From Pontederia crassipes (lineage: Eukaryota; Streptophyta; Magnoliopsida; Commelinales; Pontederiaceae), in NCBI GenBank assembly GCA_030549335.1, contig CM060197.1, positions 47,023,654 through 47,087,653 on the forward strand: 64,000 nt of DNA, written 5' to 3'. Positions 11,560-23,803 of this stretch are shown piece by piece. How positions within the stretch are numbered: position 1 is the stretch's first letter; each line of letters opens with the position of its first letter. The translations under genes were made by a program, and so were the position numbers. The notes below the pieces were generated by a model, which did not search any database, was not told the origin of the DNA, and saw nothing but the letters and a program-made list of their open reading frames with translations.

Positions 11560-12605
11560 GTTCAAATTTTATCAAAAATAAACAAAAAGCAAAATAGAAA
11601 AGGAGAACGTGAGCTTCAGCCAAACTATTACGTGACAAGAACTCAACAACTTTAAGTTAATTATCGTTAGAAGCAAGAATATTTTTATTATTTTTTAGTT
11701 TTAGAATAGAAAAAAATGGAGGTGTCCCTTCTTTAAAAAAAGACACCGTGTCCCTATATTTCTATCCATTAGATTAGAAATCTATAGATCCTATTTTATT
11801 CATTTCCATTTAAAGATTTTAAATCTGATCCATAAAGTCTTGATCTGATGAATAAGAAGAAAGGAGATATCGTGTTCCTCATTTAAACGGAGGACACGTC
11901 CATTAATTATATATATATATATGTAGGATCACTTATTTTTAGTCCTATTTACTAATTATATATATATATATATATATGTATGTAAATATATTACATTTAT
12001 AGATATAATTATTTAGGCCTAATATTAAATGAGTATATTATTAATTATATATAATATATTAATATATATATATAAAACTTATAGTTATTTATTTATTATA
12101 AAACTTATAAAATAAATTATGATATCTAATAAACAAGTATTTTTATTAATTTACATATATATATATATATATAACTTACTTAGTATTATACCACAATAAA
12201 GTTAAAATAATTCCATGATAAAATTAATTTAAATCTTATTCTATTCAAATAAATTTTACAATTTTAAATTATTTTTAGAAAAAATACATAATATAATTTA
12301 TATTACATTATAATCTTAATAACATATTATTTACGTTATAGTATTAATTTCATATTATAAAAACCTTTTAATCAAAACTAATATTAATATATTGTGCCAT
12401 AACTTATTTTTTAGTTAATTTTAATTAAATTAAAATATATAAATATATATGGTAATAATACAATTTTATTTAATATAAAATTTCTATCTTACAAAATTTC
12501 TATCTAATTAATTCTTTTAATTCAACATCATTAAATTTTCCATTCAAACATCAAACTCAAAACTTTTCTATTTAATGGATAACTATTAAAAACTCATTCT
12601 TGCAT
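11560..12605. other. AT-rich insertion inside RALF module A
   Basis: Very low GC, several (AT)n runs, no open frame. It is absent at the corresponding point of module B (about 24595). No inverted termini or target duplication could be fixed, so its class is open. Confidence 0.5.
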
Positions 12606-12747
12606 CCAAAGGTCTCCAACTGCATTGATGAAACATTAATACATAAACTTTTTTTTATTTCAGTACGTATTTTAACACAACATAAGAAGTACTAGAAATA
12701 GTAAATTATTTCAGGAACTCGAATCTTAAATTCTTGATCGCTCAACT

Positions 12748-13108
12748 TTAGTAGCACCTTTGGTTATGTTCTGGATTACATTGTGGGAGGTACGCTCCAT
12801 TGTTGGCGTAAGGTCTCCCTGGACCAGCATCTTTGGGAAGTCGATTCGGATATAAGCTTTTATTACTTACGCTTGGCTGCTGGAGGAGCCTCCTTCCTAC
12901 CTTTGACGGTAACGCCCACTCCTCCTCTTCACCCTCCTCTACGAACTCTCGCCCTGCGCCTCCATACGTCGTCCACCTTGGTGAGGTGCTGCATCGACGT
13001 CGTCGCAGCAGCTTCATCGTGCTGGTGATCAGCTGCTGCTACACTTGCAAAATAAAACACTGCTGCTAGTAGTAGTGTTGTTGCCACAGCGATATTATAT
13101 CCTCCCAT
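12748..13108 (-). pseudogene. RALF-like peptide precursor, frameshifted copy A
   Basis: From the ATG at 13108 the reading MGGYNIAVATTLLLAAVFYF is a signal peptide almost identical to that of the intact copy at 24777-25208. The frame continues to about HLTKVDDV and is then lost. The downstream part is open in another frame and restores the acidic EEGEEEEWAL segment, the dibasic GRRLLQQ site and a C-terminus ending LPQCNPEHNQRCY. Relative to copy B about 30 residues of the pro-region are missing here. A length change with frameshift inside the pro-region explains both frames. A cryptic intron is the alternative, but no good GT-AG pair is evident and copy B has none. Confidence 0.6.
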
Positions 13109-13857
13109 TGCTATATACCTGCAATGTTTGTTAACTCTCTCATATATCTGCACTCCTCCCTGCTAATGTGTGTATATATATATACACGTGTGTGTGAACA
13201 GAACGAAAACAGGGAGGGGGAGAGAGAGAGAGAGTGGAGTCGTCGCCTTCCGCAGGACGCTGTAAAGGAGAGAGAGAGATGTGGACGTCGCCATCATACG
13301 TCGTTGCCTTCGGCTGGAAGGTATTCGCGTGTGAGAACAGAAGGAAAAGAAGGGGAAAGGAGAGAGGGAGAGGGGGCTTTGTGGGATGTGAGAACAGAAT
13401 GTACGAAACGGCGCGCTCTACACTATGAAGATTTGACCGTTTGGCACCTTCATTTTATCTATCTATATATCATATATGCATATAAATAATAAATATAAAT
13501 TTATTATAAAATATAAATTAATCTTAAAAAAAATTATTAAGAATCACTATCTATAATAATAGATCTTTATAAATTAATGATAAATGTAAACTCATTTTAA
13601 ATCCACATATTCTCTAAATCCATATATATACATTTGTGTCTCTTTCTCTATATCTCTCTAGCGGTGGAACGTGTGCTTGTGGAGGCCTCCATAGTTGCAA
13701 AACACGTACATGCATGCACGTTCAGCTCTTATATTTTCTTGTGATAATAATTTATAATCCAATTTTTCGATTGGGTCGTGTTGATTTTTCTTTTTAAAAA
13801 ATAAAATTCGTAAACCTATTCGTAATTCGGAATTCCATTTTAGGCCTTTCAAAGCAT

Positions 13858-14450
13858 GATATATTGTGACCTAACGAGTGGGATAGAGTAATGTGGGACG
13901 ATGCCCCTCCTAATAATATAAGTAAAATAGACTCCAATGCCACATGGCCTTTTACGGACCACGTCGAAGCTGCCCGATTCTTTTTTTTTTTTTATGAGAA
14001 CTTATGAGAACCATAATATCTATTTGGCCAATGTCACATATTCCAAAAGTTCCAATATCAATTCACCCAAAGTTTAGTAATATGGAATAATATCAATGCT
14101 TTTACAACTGAAATTAACTTTTGGCATATGTATAAAACAACGATGTCACACCTTACTGAAATTTAATTTTGGCATAGATATAAAACATCGATGTGACCAC
14201 TACGTATTTGTTGGATATATGAACATTAAAAAAGTGACAATTATAATAATTATAATTATAATGATCGAAATAATGTAACAGAGTCATTATAATAATCCGA
14301 CTGCTGAAGCAGAAGGATCTCAAAAAAAAAAAAAAAGAAACACATGATCTGATGACCTCTTAATATCTCAATAAAGCATAATTATTCCCTGATTAATTAT
14401 TCAGCACAAGTTCTAGAACTCGAATCTTAATTCTTGATTATTTAGCCAAT
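13858..14450. repeat. Degenerate RALF-module flank
   Basis: Starts with gacctaacgagtgggatagag, matching 25542, and continues with ttacggaccacgtcgaagctgcc as in 10460 and 24000. It ends with gaactcgaatcttaattcttg, matching the 3' region of the RALF-like genes at 12716 and 24722. No coding part remains. Confidence 0.55.
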
Positions 14451-15019
14451 TCATATTATATATATATAATATTTTTATTTTATAATAATGAAAATCTTTA
14501 AAATTATATATCTAATTCAATGATGGAAATATATTTTGGGACTATTAGCGCTTTTGATTTTATGACACAATCCACTAATCAATTGTGCTAATCAATATTA
14601 ATTCTATGTGTCACCTTCTTTGATGTTTTAGTTAAAGGCATATCATCAGTCTGGTTGCATCAATATTTTAAACCTAAAATAGATAAAAAAAAAAAGAAAA
14701 TTTGTCGGAATATTTTCTTTGGATAATTCATTTAAGATTCGAGTCGAACTTAATTTTTTGATGAATTAATTCAACCGAATCGAAAGTTTCGTCTTGGATA
14801 ATGAATTTTTTATCTTAATTAAATAATTAATTGATTTTAATTATGTGATAGATGCACACTTCTATCGTCATGCACCATTGTGTTCAACTTTACTTTGCAC
14901 TTATGTGATGGATGCACGCTCCTATCGTTACACCATCTCCCGATAAGAATTTTCTATATTCAAAAGTAGCTTACTACTCTACCATAATCCTTATTGGTAA
15001 ATTATGATATAAATTGTTC
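14451..15019. other. AT-rich intergenic DNA, no gene seen
   Basis: No coding signal. A short near-repeat is seen twice (gtgatagatgcacacttctatcgt at about 14845 and a variant at about 14904). Confidence 0.45.
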
Positions 15020-15915
15020 AGCGGTCTAACTCTATGTTCTCTCCGTATAACTCATCCATATTGAGAATGATTAATATATGACTAATTTAGTATTTAAGTG
15101 AAATTAAGAAAACGTAAACTCTGATTAAACATATTCGCTTATAACCTATATATACAGAGATGGTTAAATTATATTTGAAGACATGACTTTAAATATACAT
15201 GTACATAAGAATGTTTCCTAAATTTTCTTGAGATTATATTAAGACATGACTTTAAATATATGGAATAGATTCCTAAACATATTCACTTATAACCTATATA
15301 TGTTTAATGTCAGCATTTGGTTGTGGATCCGCGAACGAACTACCTCGTCCGTATCTAATATTCGATCGAAAAGTAAAACGAAAAAGTCTTATTCGATAAA
15401 AAAGTAATATTCTTTTTTCTGGTCATGGAAAATTAACATAGACGATCTTTATCATGAAAACAACACTTTAAAAGCTCCATTTGAACGAATAATAATTTTT
15501 GAAGAATAAAAAATTTTATTTAAGAAAATATAATATTTTTTTTATATTTTTATTTTATCCTTTGTTTGGTTCGACAAGAATAAATATTAAATATATTTTA
15601 TTTTATAATAAAATATTTTATTATAAATATTTGACATTTAATAATTATTATTATTATAAAAATAATAATATATTATTAAATTATAAAAAAAATAAATGTA
15701 ATGGTAAAAAAATGAAACCGACAAACAATTATTCATTCATTTTGATAAAATAAGAAATTTGATGTATCACGAAATAAAATGATGGTATCACAATTTTCAA
15801 AATAACTTTTTTTTTTAAATCGAACGTTTGACCGACTTAATTCTATATTATTACTTATTTGATGATATTTATTCACCACTTTCTTCTCCAAGCAAACTCG
15901 ACTTAAAGCGCCCCG
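15020..15915. repeat. Degenerate distal part of a RALF module
   Basis: ctatgttctctccgtataac at 15030 matches 23818, and the block with gcatttggttgtggatc (15312) matches 51857. The block ctaatattcgatcgaaaag (15356) matches 57294, and the end at cgtgagaatactaga (15913) matches 23920. The LBD fragment begins directly after this match. Confidence 0.55.
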
Positions 15916-15923
15916 TGAGAATA

Positions 15924-16444
15924 CTAGATAAGCGCATCCGATTCGAAGATGATGGTTTGCATCGCTTTGGCTCGTCGACCGGGTTCATTTTGCCGACGAT
16001 CTTGAGTATGTTTTTCACGCCAAAGAGGCGGTGGGCGTTTTGGTATCGTCGCTCCTGATCGGCGGGGAAGAACAGGGCTAAGAAGCAGTCGGGCTTGCAC
16101 TTGCAGCGCCGGTACTTGCAAGCGGCATAGGCGGGACGAGTAATAGAAGGGGAGGAGGGCTGGGCGGCATGGTCCTGGACGTTGGCGGCGCTCGTGCTGC
16201 TGCTCTCGGTCTTATCAATGCTCGACGCGGCGGCGGAGGTGGAGGCAGAGGACATGACAGGAGCCGGCAGAGGATGCGGCGACCCTGGGACTGCGCGTCC
16301 GATTCCGGCGGGATCTGCTGGAAGAAGGGAACCGGAGAAGTAAAGTGATAAGATCGCAACAAAGAATAGTAACGATCGTTTCGCACGATCGACTTCGTCT
16401 GAGAAGGATGTCAAGAGATTGATTAATTCGCCTGCAGCTTCCAT
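15924..16444 (-). pseudogene. LOB-domain (LBD) transcription factor fragment
   Basis: The minus strand encodes a LOB domain: AACKYRRCKCKPDCFLALFF, then PADQERRYQNAHRLFGVKNI and LKIVGKM, closest in pattern to the LBD22/LBD27 group. The C-block should be C-x2-C-x6-C-x3-C, but the first cysteine is tyrosine (TAT for TGT), leaving three of four zinc-coordinating residues. After VDEP the domain continues in another frame as AKAMQTIIFESDAL, so a one-base-type frameshift lies near 15970. The C-terminal part of the protein is missing: the fragment joins RALF-module flank DNA right after FESDALI, near where an intron is usually found in this group. The N-terminal 60-100 residues are serine/alanine-rich and uncertain; a start at 16444 or at 16255 is possible. 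Probably a dead, truncated duplicate. Confidence 0.75.
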
Positions 16445-17075
16445 TCAGATTCACAGAAATGGAAAATGGTGATGGAGGATCAAGAAAGAGATCGAGAGAG
16501 GAAAGAAGTTTTTATTTCTTGAAATGCTCTGCAAATTCTTACAGATGCCAGAATAATATCAAGAAGCACGAACAAGACCTCTCTCGGTTACTTTTTATAC
16601 ATATCCCACCACGTATCTGCCATAACCGCTTGATATGATGCTCGAGTACATATCAGACGGTTTACAGTTAATCTCCATGCACAAGACACCTCAAGCTTCC
16701 TTGCTGCAAAAATTGTGAGCTGCGTAACAAAGGAGGAGTTGAATGGCGGCCGGAGAGAGGCGAGGACCGATGCGTGTCTGCGTGCTTCATGGCAAGAGCG
16801 GATGCATGCATGCATGCAGACTGAGATGGTCGATTCTACGTGCATGCATGCCATGCATGACGAGGAAGAGTCGGCAGACAGAGATATTTAATATCAAAGG
16901 AGAGCGATCAGTCCGAAATCTTTTAAATATATTCTAAAATATAAATTTAAATATATAAATAAAGTATACTTTTGTATTTTATTAAAATTTATAATACGTA
17001 AGTGATATCTTTAACAAACAATATCTCCATACGTATCTTACAATTTGAATTAAAATACATAAATGTTATTGCTTT
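16445..17075. other. Upstream region of the LBD fragment; no gene seen
   Basis: Contains gcatgcatgcatgc-type repeats at 16800-16860 and moderate-GC sequence that may be the old promoter of the LBD gene. From about 16920 it becomes AT-rich. Confidence 0.4.
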
Positions 17076-18605
17076 TCAAAAATGCATCCTTCACATACTT
17101 CATCAAGAGAATCAATTTCTGAAAGACCAATAATTATATTTAATCTAGTTAATAATTTCAATTTATTGATGTTGAGATGACTATATTTCAAATGTCAGAG
17201 TTTAGACTCAGAAATTGGATGAACTGAAATTGCACAAGAATTTAAAAAATCCAGAGGAAACATACGATTTTTTGCCATAGCAACTTTTGCAATAATGTGT
17301 CCAAATTTTTTTATCTTTAACCAAACATACATCATCATCAAATAAAATAGAATAACCACTTGCTATTAATTGTCCAATGCTTAAAAGATATTATTCTTCA
17401 ATCTAGGAATATAAAAAATAACATAGAGAATTTTTTCTTACCATCATTCTGCTGAATAGCAGTTGTACCTTCTCCCTCAACTTGCATGAGTTTATCATTT
17501 CCAATGAGCTATCTTTTCTTTGACTCATCGAGCACTTTAAACAATGATCTCATTTCAATCATATGATTAGAATAACTATTGTCTAAAAACCAAATTTCAT
17601 TTGTATTATTAGAACGAGAATATGTCATAAATAACTTACTTTCATCTTCTTTCTTTTCAACAAATTTTGCTAATTATTTTGCCTTGGTCTAACAATTATT
17701 TGTCTCAATATCCCCATCTTAAACCTTGCTTTTGTACTCATTTGATGGACGTTGTCTTTATTCATTTTGTCCATCAAATCTTTCCCTACTGTGGCCTTTT
17801 CCTCGTCCTCTTCCACGATATTCGCCACGACCACGACCACGACCTCTATCGCAATCAGATCGAAGTATTTCTACTTTGACTTGAAATACTTTTTCTTCAA
17901 CTTTTTTTACAAATCTGCTCCTTCTTGCTTCATGTGCTTGCAAAGAACCCATTAGTTCATCAAAAGAGAATATAGATAAATTTTAAGCTCTTCAATTACA
18001 ACAGTTACATAATCAAATTGTGAAATCAAACTCCTCAAAACTTTAGCAACAATAATTTTATCATCAATTTTTTCTTCATAAGAACTCATTTTGCTAATCA
18101 TAGTAATTACTATTGATAGAAATTCTTGAACAAACTCATTTAATTTCATAAACAACATCTCAAAATCTTAACGAAGATTAACCATGATTACCTTTGGATT
18201 TTCCTTGATACACTTTTTGTAATATACCTCATGATTGCTTTGAGGTAACTGCCCCTATAATTCTACAAAATTTAGTCTGAGCACAACTTGCTGAATAAGA
18301 AACGATGCCTTTGATTTTTTATTTGTTTTCCTTTAATTTTCTTTCTTTATCTGTATCTGCATATCCATTCTCAACCAAATTTAAAAGGTCTTATGACAAA
18401 AACAAAGTTCTCATTTTGATATTCCAAAACTCATAATTATCAGTTTTGAAAATAAGAATCAAAGGTTAGGAGAAACTTATACTATCACCATTCGCAATCA
18501 TAATTTGCTCCACACGTTTGCTTGTTGAAGCACTAATTCATTGCACTCACTAGCAATTTTAAATCTACAAATGATGACTTCTCCTAACTAAGTATTTTGA
18601 AACTT

Positions 18606-18617
18606 GCTCTGATACCA
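18606..18617 (-). other. Copia primer-binding site (initiator tRNA-Met)
   Basis: The minus strand reads TGGTATCAGAGC, the standard plant Ty1-copia PBS, four bases after the LTR end at 18622. Confidence 0.85.
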
Positions 18618-18621
18618 AACT

Positions 18622-18950
18622 TGTTAAAAATTAAAGGATAAACTAAAAAAATAATTCAACACATAATAGAGTAATCAATGAACAACTTTTAGAGTAAAGA
18701 AAATATCATTGTATGATATTTTCCTATTTTAAAATAAAAAGACATACAACTTCAGAAGATGTAAGATAACAATATGAAGATAATGTTTAAAAAATGGGAT
18801 ATCATGCACACACTCCACCACTAACACACTACTACCACTAATTACATTACATGGTAACCATAACTATCACATCACCGTAACTATCCACTAACTCCATAAT
18901 TATTTTTTCCAAATAGAAAATGATGTGGATATTTTATGAATCACATTTCA
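18622..18950 (-). repeat. 5' LTR of the copia fragment
   Basis: Begins (plus strand) TGTTAAAAATT next to the PBS. The outer end is placed at about 18940-18952, where sequence matching the RALF-module flank resumes (ggggtggattctctca, as at 11073). The outer boundary is approximate because no second LTR is available. Confidence 0.55.
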
Positions 18951-19177
18951 ATAAAGGGGTGGATTCTCTCACTGCCTTCAACTTTACTACATGCACTTAT
19001 AATTCATGATTAAAATTATTTACGCACCATTCATTTTTAAATTATCAATATATGAGCAGTTCAATTACAATTCAGAAGTAATCTTTATTTGATTTCACTG
19101 AATATTTTATAATTCTGTGTTTTTTCTATAATAACATTTCAATCTTGTAGAACGCCGTTTGTAGTTGACTAATTGAC

Positions 19178-20714
19178 ATGCGTTATTTGTAGTGTTTCTA
19201 AAATCAGACCGGACCGCCGGTTCGATTGGTTCAATCGTGAATCGACCGCCAGTCCGGTTCAGTTTTTCTTCAAAATTGGATTGAATCAAGTTGACCTGGT
19301 ACAATTTGGTTTTCTTAATTATTGTATTAAAAATGTAAATTTAGAATTTTCAAATATAGAATGAAATGAAAAAGGGAAAGAAAATGGAATATTATGAAAG
19401 GTAAAATTCGGTTTGTTCTAGTTTGTATTAAAACATGTAAAATTTGAATGATAGAATCAAATAAAAAAGGAAAGAAAATAAGTAATTTTGAGAGAAAATG
19501 GTAGGTGATAGTGTATAAATAAAGTGAGAACTTTAAGGAGAAGAATGAAGGGAGAAATTTAAGGAGGAAAAAGGAAGTAAGAGAAGAAACATAAAAATGG
19601 AAATAATTGAATGAAAAGGAGAAATAATTTAATAAAAAGATATACAAAAGGAAAGTTATTTACATAAGTAATAATTATATTAAAAAATATATTAACAACA
19701 ACAATAAATGAACAAAATATTTACAAATTAAAAGAATATTGATCGATTTAATTCCTTAGTTTTTCTTGACGTTAAATAATTTATTCATTTTTTTATAATA
19801 TTTAAATTAGAATAATAAATCTAAATAAGATTAAATCATTCAACTTACTACCTTTTAATTATAATCAATATGAATATCAAGAATCATATTTTTAATTGTA
19901 TAAATATTTCGTATTATTTTAATATAACGAGTCTAATTTTTTTTTGTTTCTATTTGCATTCAAGTATACTAATCACATAAAATTAGAATACATTTTGGAT
20001 GAGTTTATTAATTAAATACCATTTAGAAAAAATTTAAATTAATGTTCAATATTAATAAAAAAATATTTTCATGAGTATTTTTTATATTATTTTCAATGTT
20101 TTATTCATAATATACCTTTGAATATAATAAATAAATAATATTTTAATAAAAATATGATTGAAATCGGTTAAACCGATCGAACTATGACCCAATGTCGACG
20201 TAAAGTCCAATTTTAAAAACATTGGCTATTTGTACTTCGAGCCCAGACGCATCGTCTCTGCCGCCTGCAAGCGATACCCACCGATGTCCATCACAGCGAC
20301 GTCATCTCTCTCCTGCAGAGCTGCTTGAGAGACCCGGAGATTTCTCGGCTCCTTGCCAGCTTGATCCGAACGCATCTCATCGAGGACGCCTTCTGCACCA
20401 ACCGCACCGTCGCCTCTCTCACCTCCCCTTCCCTTTGTCACACAAGTGTCGCTTATGCCCGCCGCGTTGTCAGACAAATTTCCCACCCGAATCTCTTCGT
20501 GCGGAACACCGTCATCCGGGGCTACATGCACCATCGCGCTCCCCGGCTGTCCTTTTTCTGCCTAATGTGGCGTAGAGATTTTGCTCCATCCAGTCGCAAT
20601 TTCTCGGCCCTGACGAGGGCAAGCGCGCAGCTGGGCAGTCGGTGGGTCGGGAAATGGTTCACGTGATGATTGTCAAAGGCGGCTTCGAGGTGGATATGCA
20701 CATGGCGTGTGGTG
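19178..20714 (+). pseudogene. Truncated PPR gene copy, split by a hAT-like element
   Basis: The start codon at 19178 and its upstream 95 bp match the region just before the intact PPR gene at 26515. After ATGCGTTATTTG the copy is interrupted by 1,035 bp of transposon, then resumes at 20225 with the same N-terminal coding sequence. Homology ends at about 20714, equal to about residue 168 of the 715-residue intact protein, so all but the first PPR motifs are missing. Small indels put different parts in different frames. Non-functional. Confidence 0.88.
19190..20224. mobile_element. hAT-like non-autonomous transposon, 1,035 bp
   Basis: Left end tAGTGTTTCTAAAAT and right end ATTTTAAAAACATTG are imperfect inverted repeats. 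The 8-bp target duplication is GTTATTTG (19182-19189) and GCTATTTG (20225-20232), with one mismatch. The intact paralogous site at 26519-26526 reads GCTATTTG without insertion. Both subterminal regions are rich in ccggttcgattgg-type motifs; the centre is AT-rich and non-coding. The CARTG-type end plus an 8-bp duplication point to hAT. Confidence 0.88.
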
Positions 20715-21194
20715 GACCGGTCGGTCAAATTGATTCGACATTGATTCTCATAATGATCTATTAGAAGCTCCAAAAGATTTAATGACAAGAACATATATAT
20801 ATATATTAAATTTAATAATATTTTGGAGATTAATAATATTTTATTTTTATATATAAAGTCAAAATTTCGTCACTTGAGATTAAATTTTGGGGTGTTGGTA
20901 TCCTCCTCCCGTCTTTCGGTGTTCACAGGGCATCCTCCACTTCACCGGTTGATGTCTGCACTTGGTCTATCGAAGACCAGTTGAGCACGGAAGAAAATGA
21001 ATGTTTGAGCCGCCGATTTTTTTCGATTAATCATTTGAACCGTGCCTTTTTGTAATCGGCCGTGGATTGTGGATCTGACGGTCCCAAGGCTAAGTATGAT
21101 AATCCTACCCATTTGAATATACATTAAATCCATGACATAATTGATACTGCATGAACGATGAGCCCATTCTCATGTAGATAATGGCGGTCTATCT
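20715..21194. other. Intergenic DNA, no gene seen
   Basis: Begins with a short ccggtcggtcaaattg motif where the PPR homology stops. No element ends established. Confidence 0.4.
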
Positions 21195-21897
21195 CAATGT
21201 TTTTGAAATCGGACTGGTGATTGGATTGGACTCGAGTCACGATTAAATTAGTCTTATCGGATTCGATCAGATTGAACTAAATTTTATTAAAATAATATTT
21301 TTTATAATAATTATAAAGATATAATATAAGTTATATAATATAATATATCAATATTGTACTAATAACTTATTAATAATATTAAAAATTAATATAATATATT
21401 TTTTATTTATTAAAAATTTCAATAATGATAAAATAATGATGATTTAAAAATAAATAAAAATAGATTATTATTAATTTAATATCTAATATTTAATGATAAT
21501 AAATACTATATTAATAAATTTTATCTTAAATTATTTTTATTCTTTTTTTTCATAACACTTTTTTATTTCCTTTATTTATGTCCTTTAATTCTCCATTTTA
21601 ATTCTATTCACTTTTAAATTCTTACCTTTTTCATTTCAATTCCTATTTAACTTTATACATATCATAATCCCTCCTCTTTAACCTTCCTTCTATTCCTTTT
21701 TTTTCCTTTTTTAACTTTCTTATTTTTATCACTTTTTAATTTTCTTTTTCAAAATTTGAATTGAACCCGATCGAATCGATTCGACAAACCGGTTCTATTG
21801 ATTTTTTCGGTTTAATGTTAAAATCGATTTTGACATGTAACTAAACCGAATGATTTGCAATTGAACCGAATGGTCCGATTCGGTTTTGATAATATTG
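21195..21897. mobile_element. hAT-like non-autonomous transposon, 703 bp, with nested LTR at its right end
   Basis: Left end CAATGTTTTTGAAATCGGAC and right end CGGTTTTGATAATATTG are inverted. The 8-bp duplication GTCTATCT lies at 21187-21194 and at 23808-23815. The right copy is displaced because a 1.9-kb LTR landed exactly at the junction. Subterminal ccgatcgaatcgattcg-type motifs, AT-rich core, no coding sequence. Confidence 0.85.
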
Positions 21898-21898
21898 G

Positions 21899-23803
21899 TG
21901 TAACGCCCCAAATCGACCCTCGCCACGTGATGAAGACCAACCTAGAGACGCTACGACATGCTAACTTTGATCATAATCTTGACCATATCTCAGTCAATAA
22001 CCAAGACACGTGAGCGGAAGAATATAAAGAAATAGATAACTTTACTTTGCTGAAGTCTCAAAGTGACTATATCATTTCTAAAAAAGAAAATGAAGTTTTT
22101 TTTTCATCATGAATATAAATGCGGAAGGAAAATAAATCTAATAAGATAACTAATAAACCCTGTGGTTCATGTGCTTTTTTGTCGCCAGAGCTTCGTTACC
22201 ACACACCTGCTCCACATCGTCACTGACCTGATTTTGTGAAAATTAGACACAAGCGAGGAAGTCCTCTCGTAAGCTTTACAGCCTAGTGAGGAACCACGTG
22301 ATATACAATGCATAACATAAATATGATAATCAACGGTAAATAATTATACTTAACTTGAAGGTAAAAAGGATAACATGACAGCATCATAAAGCATAATAAG
22401 ATTTAGAATCAAAGGATATCATGAGAATCAGATGATGCATAGTAAAATTTATAATCATGGCATACTTGGGAATCATGATGATAACTTCACTTGACTTGAC
22501 TTAATCATGCTTCTTAAATCTTGGTTATTATTAGAAATCAGAGTGACTTTAGGTGCCTTTAGTTCTTAGGGTATGCCGAGCAAATGATACGGCCTTATGC
22601 GGGTCAGTGGGTGATCAAACCATGACTAAGGAAGCTACCTTATCTTGATGCACTTGGCTTAAACTGGCAATCCATTGTTAATCTTTCATCTGAACTTATT
22701 AATCACTTTTAATAACTTAAGATTCTTTATTCTTTGTTCAATGGATACGATAAGATCAATAAAAAATAAATCAATAAAAGTATAGATCTTGAAAATTAGG
22801 GATGAATCTCTGTAGGGTCAGTAAAATAGTATCAATGGTACATAAGCAATATTCGGATTAAAAAGGGAGATAATTAATAAATCTAATAAAAGGGGTTTCT
22901 GAAAATCGATCGACCGGTTCTGGGGTACGATCGATCGGTTGGCTTCGGGTCGATCGATTCCGGTCTAATTCGATCAGTCGACCGGTGAGTTGATTCTGAG
23001 CTAATACAATTGGTCGATCCGTTCAGTTGAACGGTCGACCGGTGGGCAGGGATCGGTCGACCGGTGAGCAGAGATTGATAAATTCGATCGATCAATTTTT
23101 AACAATACACCTGAATCGGTCGACCGGTAGGCGTCCTACAGAAATTTCAAATCACGAAAATTCTTTAAAATCCTAATGCAATTTCAATCTAATATAGTTC
23201 TTAACTTCTAGCAATCAATCAAGCAACCACAGAAACAGAACGAATTAAACATTAATTCAAACAATTAAAGAAATCAAGAAATCAAATAATTCAAAACGAT
23301 AACTTGGAGCCTTGTTCTTATTCCTTTCGTTTCATAAACGATTAGGGCATGTGTTAAAGCAAATTCAGAGGTCATGCAAGGTGATTTTGATTCATCCACC
23401 TGTTAAGCGCGATTGATTTATTTTCCCCCTCGATTCATTGCTGTTCCACGGCATCTGTGCTTCAGCGTGCTCCTTTCTCATAGTGCTCACTGGCTGCAAC
23501 AAATCAGTAGCAACGAGAGAGGTCTAAGGGACGTAGGTTGGGCGTGAGCAAGAGGGAAAGGAAAAAAAACAGCACATCTCTTGTTCCTTAAAGGGGGCGT
23601 GTGCATGGAGCATTGGGGCATGGAGGGATACATGCTCTACGTGAGGGGAGAGAGAGAGAGAATGGTGTACTTTTGTATTGGAAAAAAAATGTCGTGGGGC
23701 TGTTAGTGAGAAGGAGGGTTTAGGGGTGAGTTAATTAAGGTTAATGTTAATGAGCTGTTAAACGAGCCCATTACTTTGTGTGTGTTTTTTTTTTGTTGTT
23801 ACA
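21899..23803. mobile_element. Solo LTR, about 1.9 kb
   Basis: Starts TGTAACGCCCC and ends TTGTTACA, the TG...CA form of an LTR. It is flanked by the 5-bp duplication ATTGG (21894-21898 and 23804-23808). No internal gag-pol domain is present. The central part carries repeated ggtcgaccggt motifs. A 5'-truncated relative is at 43196-44719. Ty3/gypsy origin is likely from the TGTAACGCCCC start but not proven. Confidence 0.8.

Larger units (their letters stand above)
10390..13440 (-). repeat. RALF module A (flanks plus broken gene)
   Basis: The stretch 10390-11545 and 12605-13440 is collinear with 23930-25450: shared landmarks are gtcgaagctgcc, gtgatgtccggatgctta, caattgggaca, and the coding region itself. 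The module carries the broken RALF-like gene at 12748-13108. About 1 kb of very AT-rich DNA (about 11560-12605) is present only in this copy. Confidence 0.8.
17080..18950 (-). mobile_element. Truncated Ty1-copia retrotransposon (LTR-PBS-gag-protease-GAG_pre-integrase)
   Basis: Reading the minus strand, an LTR-like segment ending TTAACA is followed by a primer-binding site complementary to initiator tRNA-Met. A UBN2-type gag part follows (KLNEFVQEFLSIV, KVLRSLISQFDYV, MGSLQAHEARRSRF), then a basic Arg/Gly-rich tail (17760-17850). Next come a degenerate protease region (WFLDNSYSNHM, near 17560-17600) and a GAG_pre-integrase-like stretch near 17090-17230. Stops and frame changes are frequent. 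Integrase core, reverse transcriptase, RNase H and the second LTR are absent, so this is a 5' fragment, long inactive. Confidence 0.8.

Noticed and set aside
13124..13489. 121-codon plus-strand frame with Glu/Arg-rich composition
   Set aside because: Covers the gagaga-rich promoter region of RALF-like copy A; no conserved counterpart in module B.
22900..23130. CRISPR-like regular ggtcgaccggt repeats
   Set aside because: Spacing is irregular, units are short and degenerate, and they lie inside a plant LTR; they recur in the related LTR at 43.6 kb.
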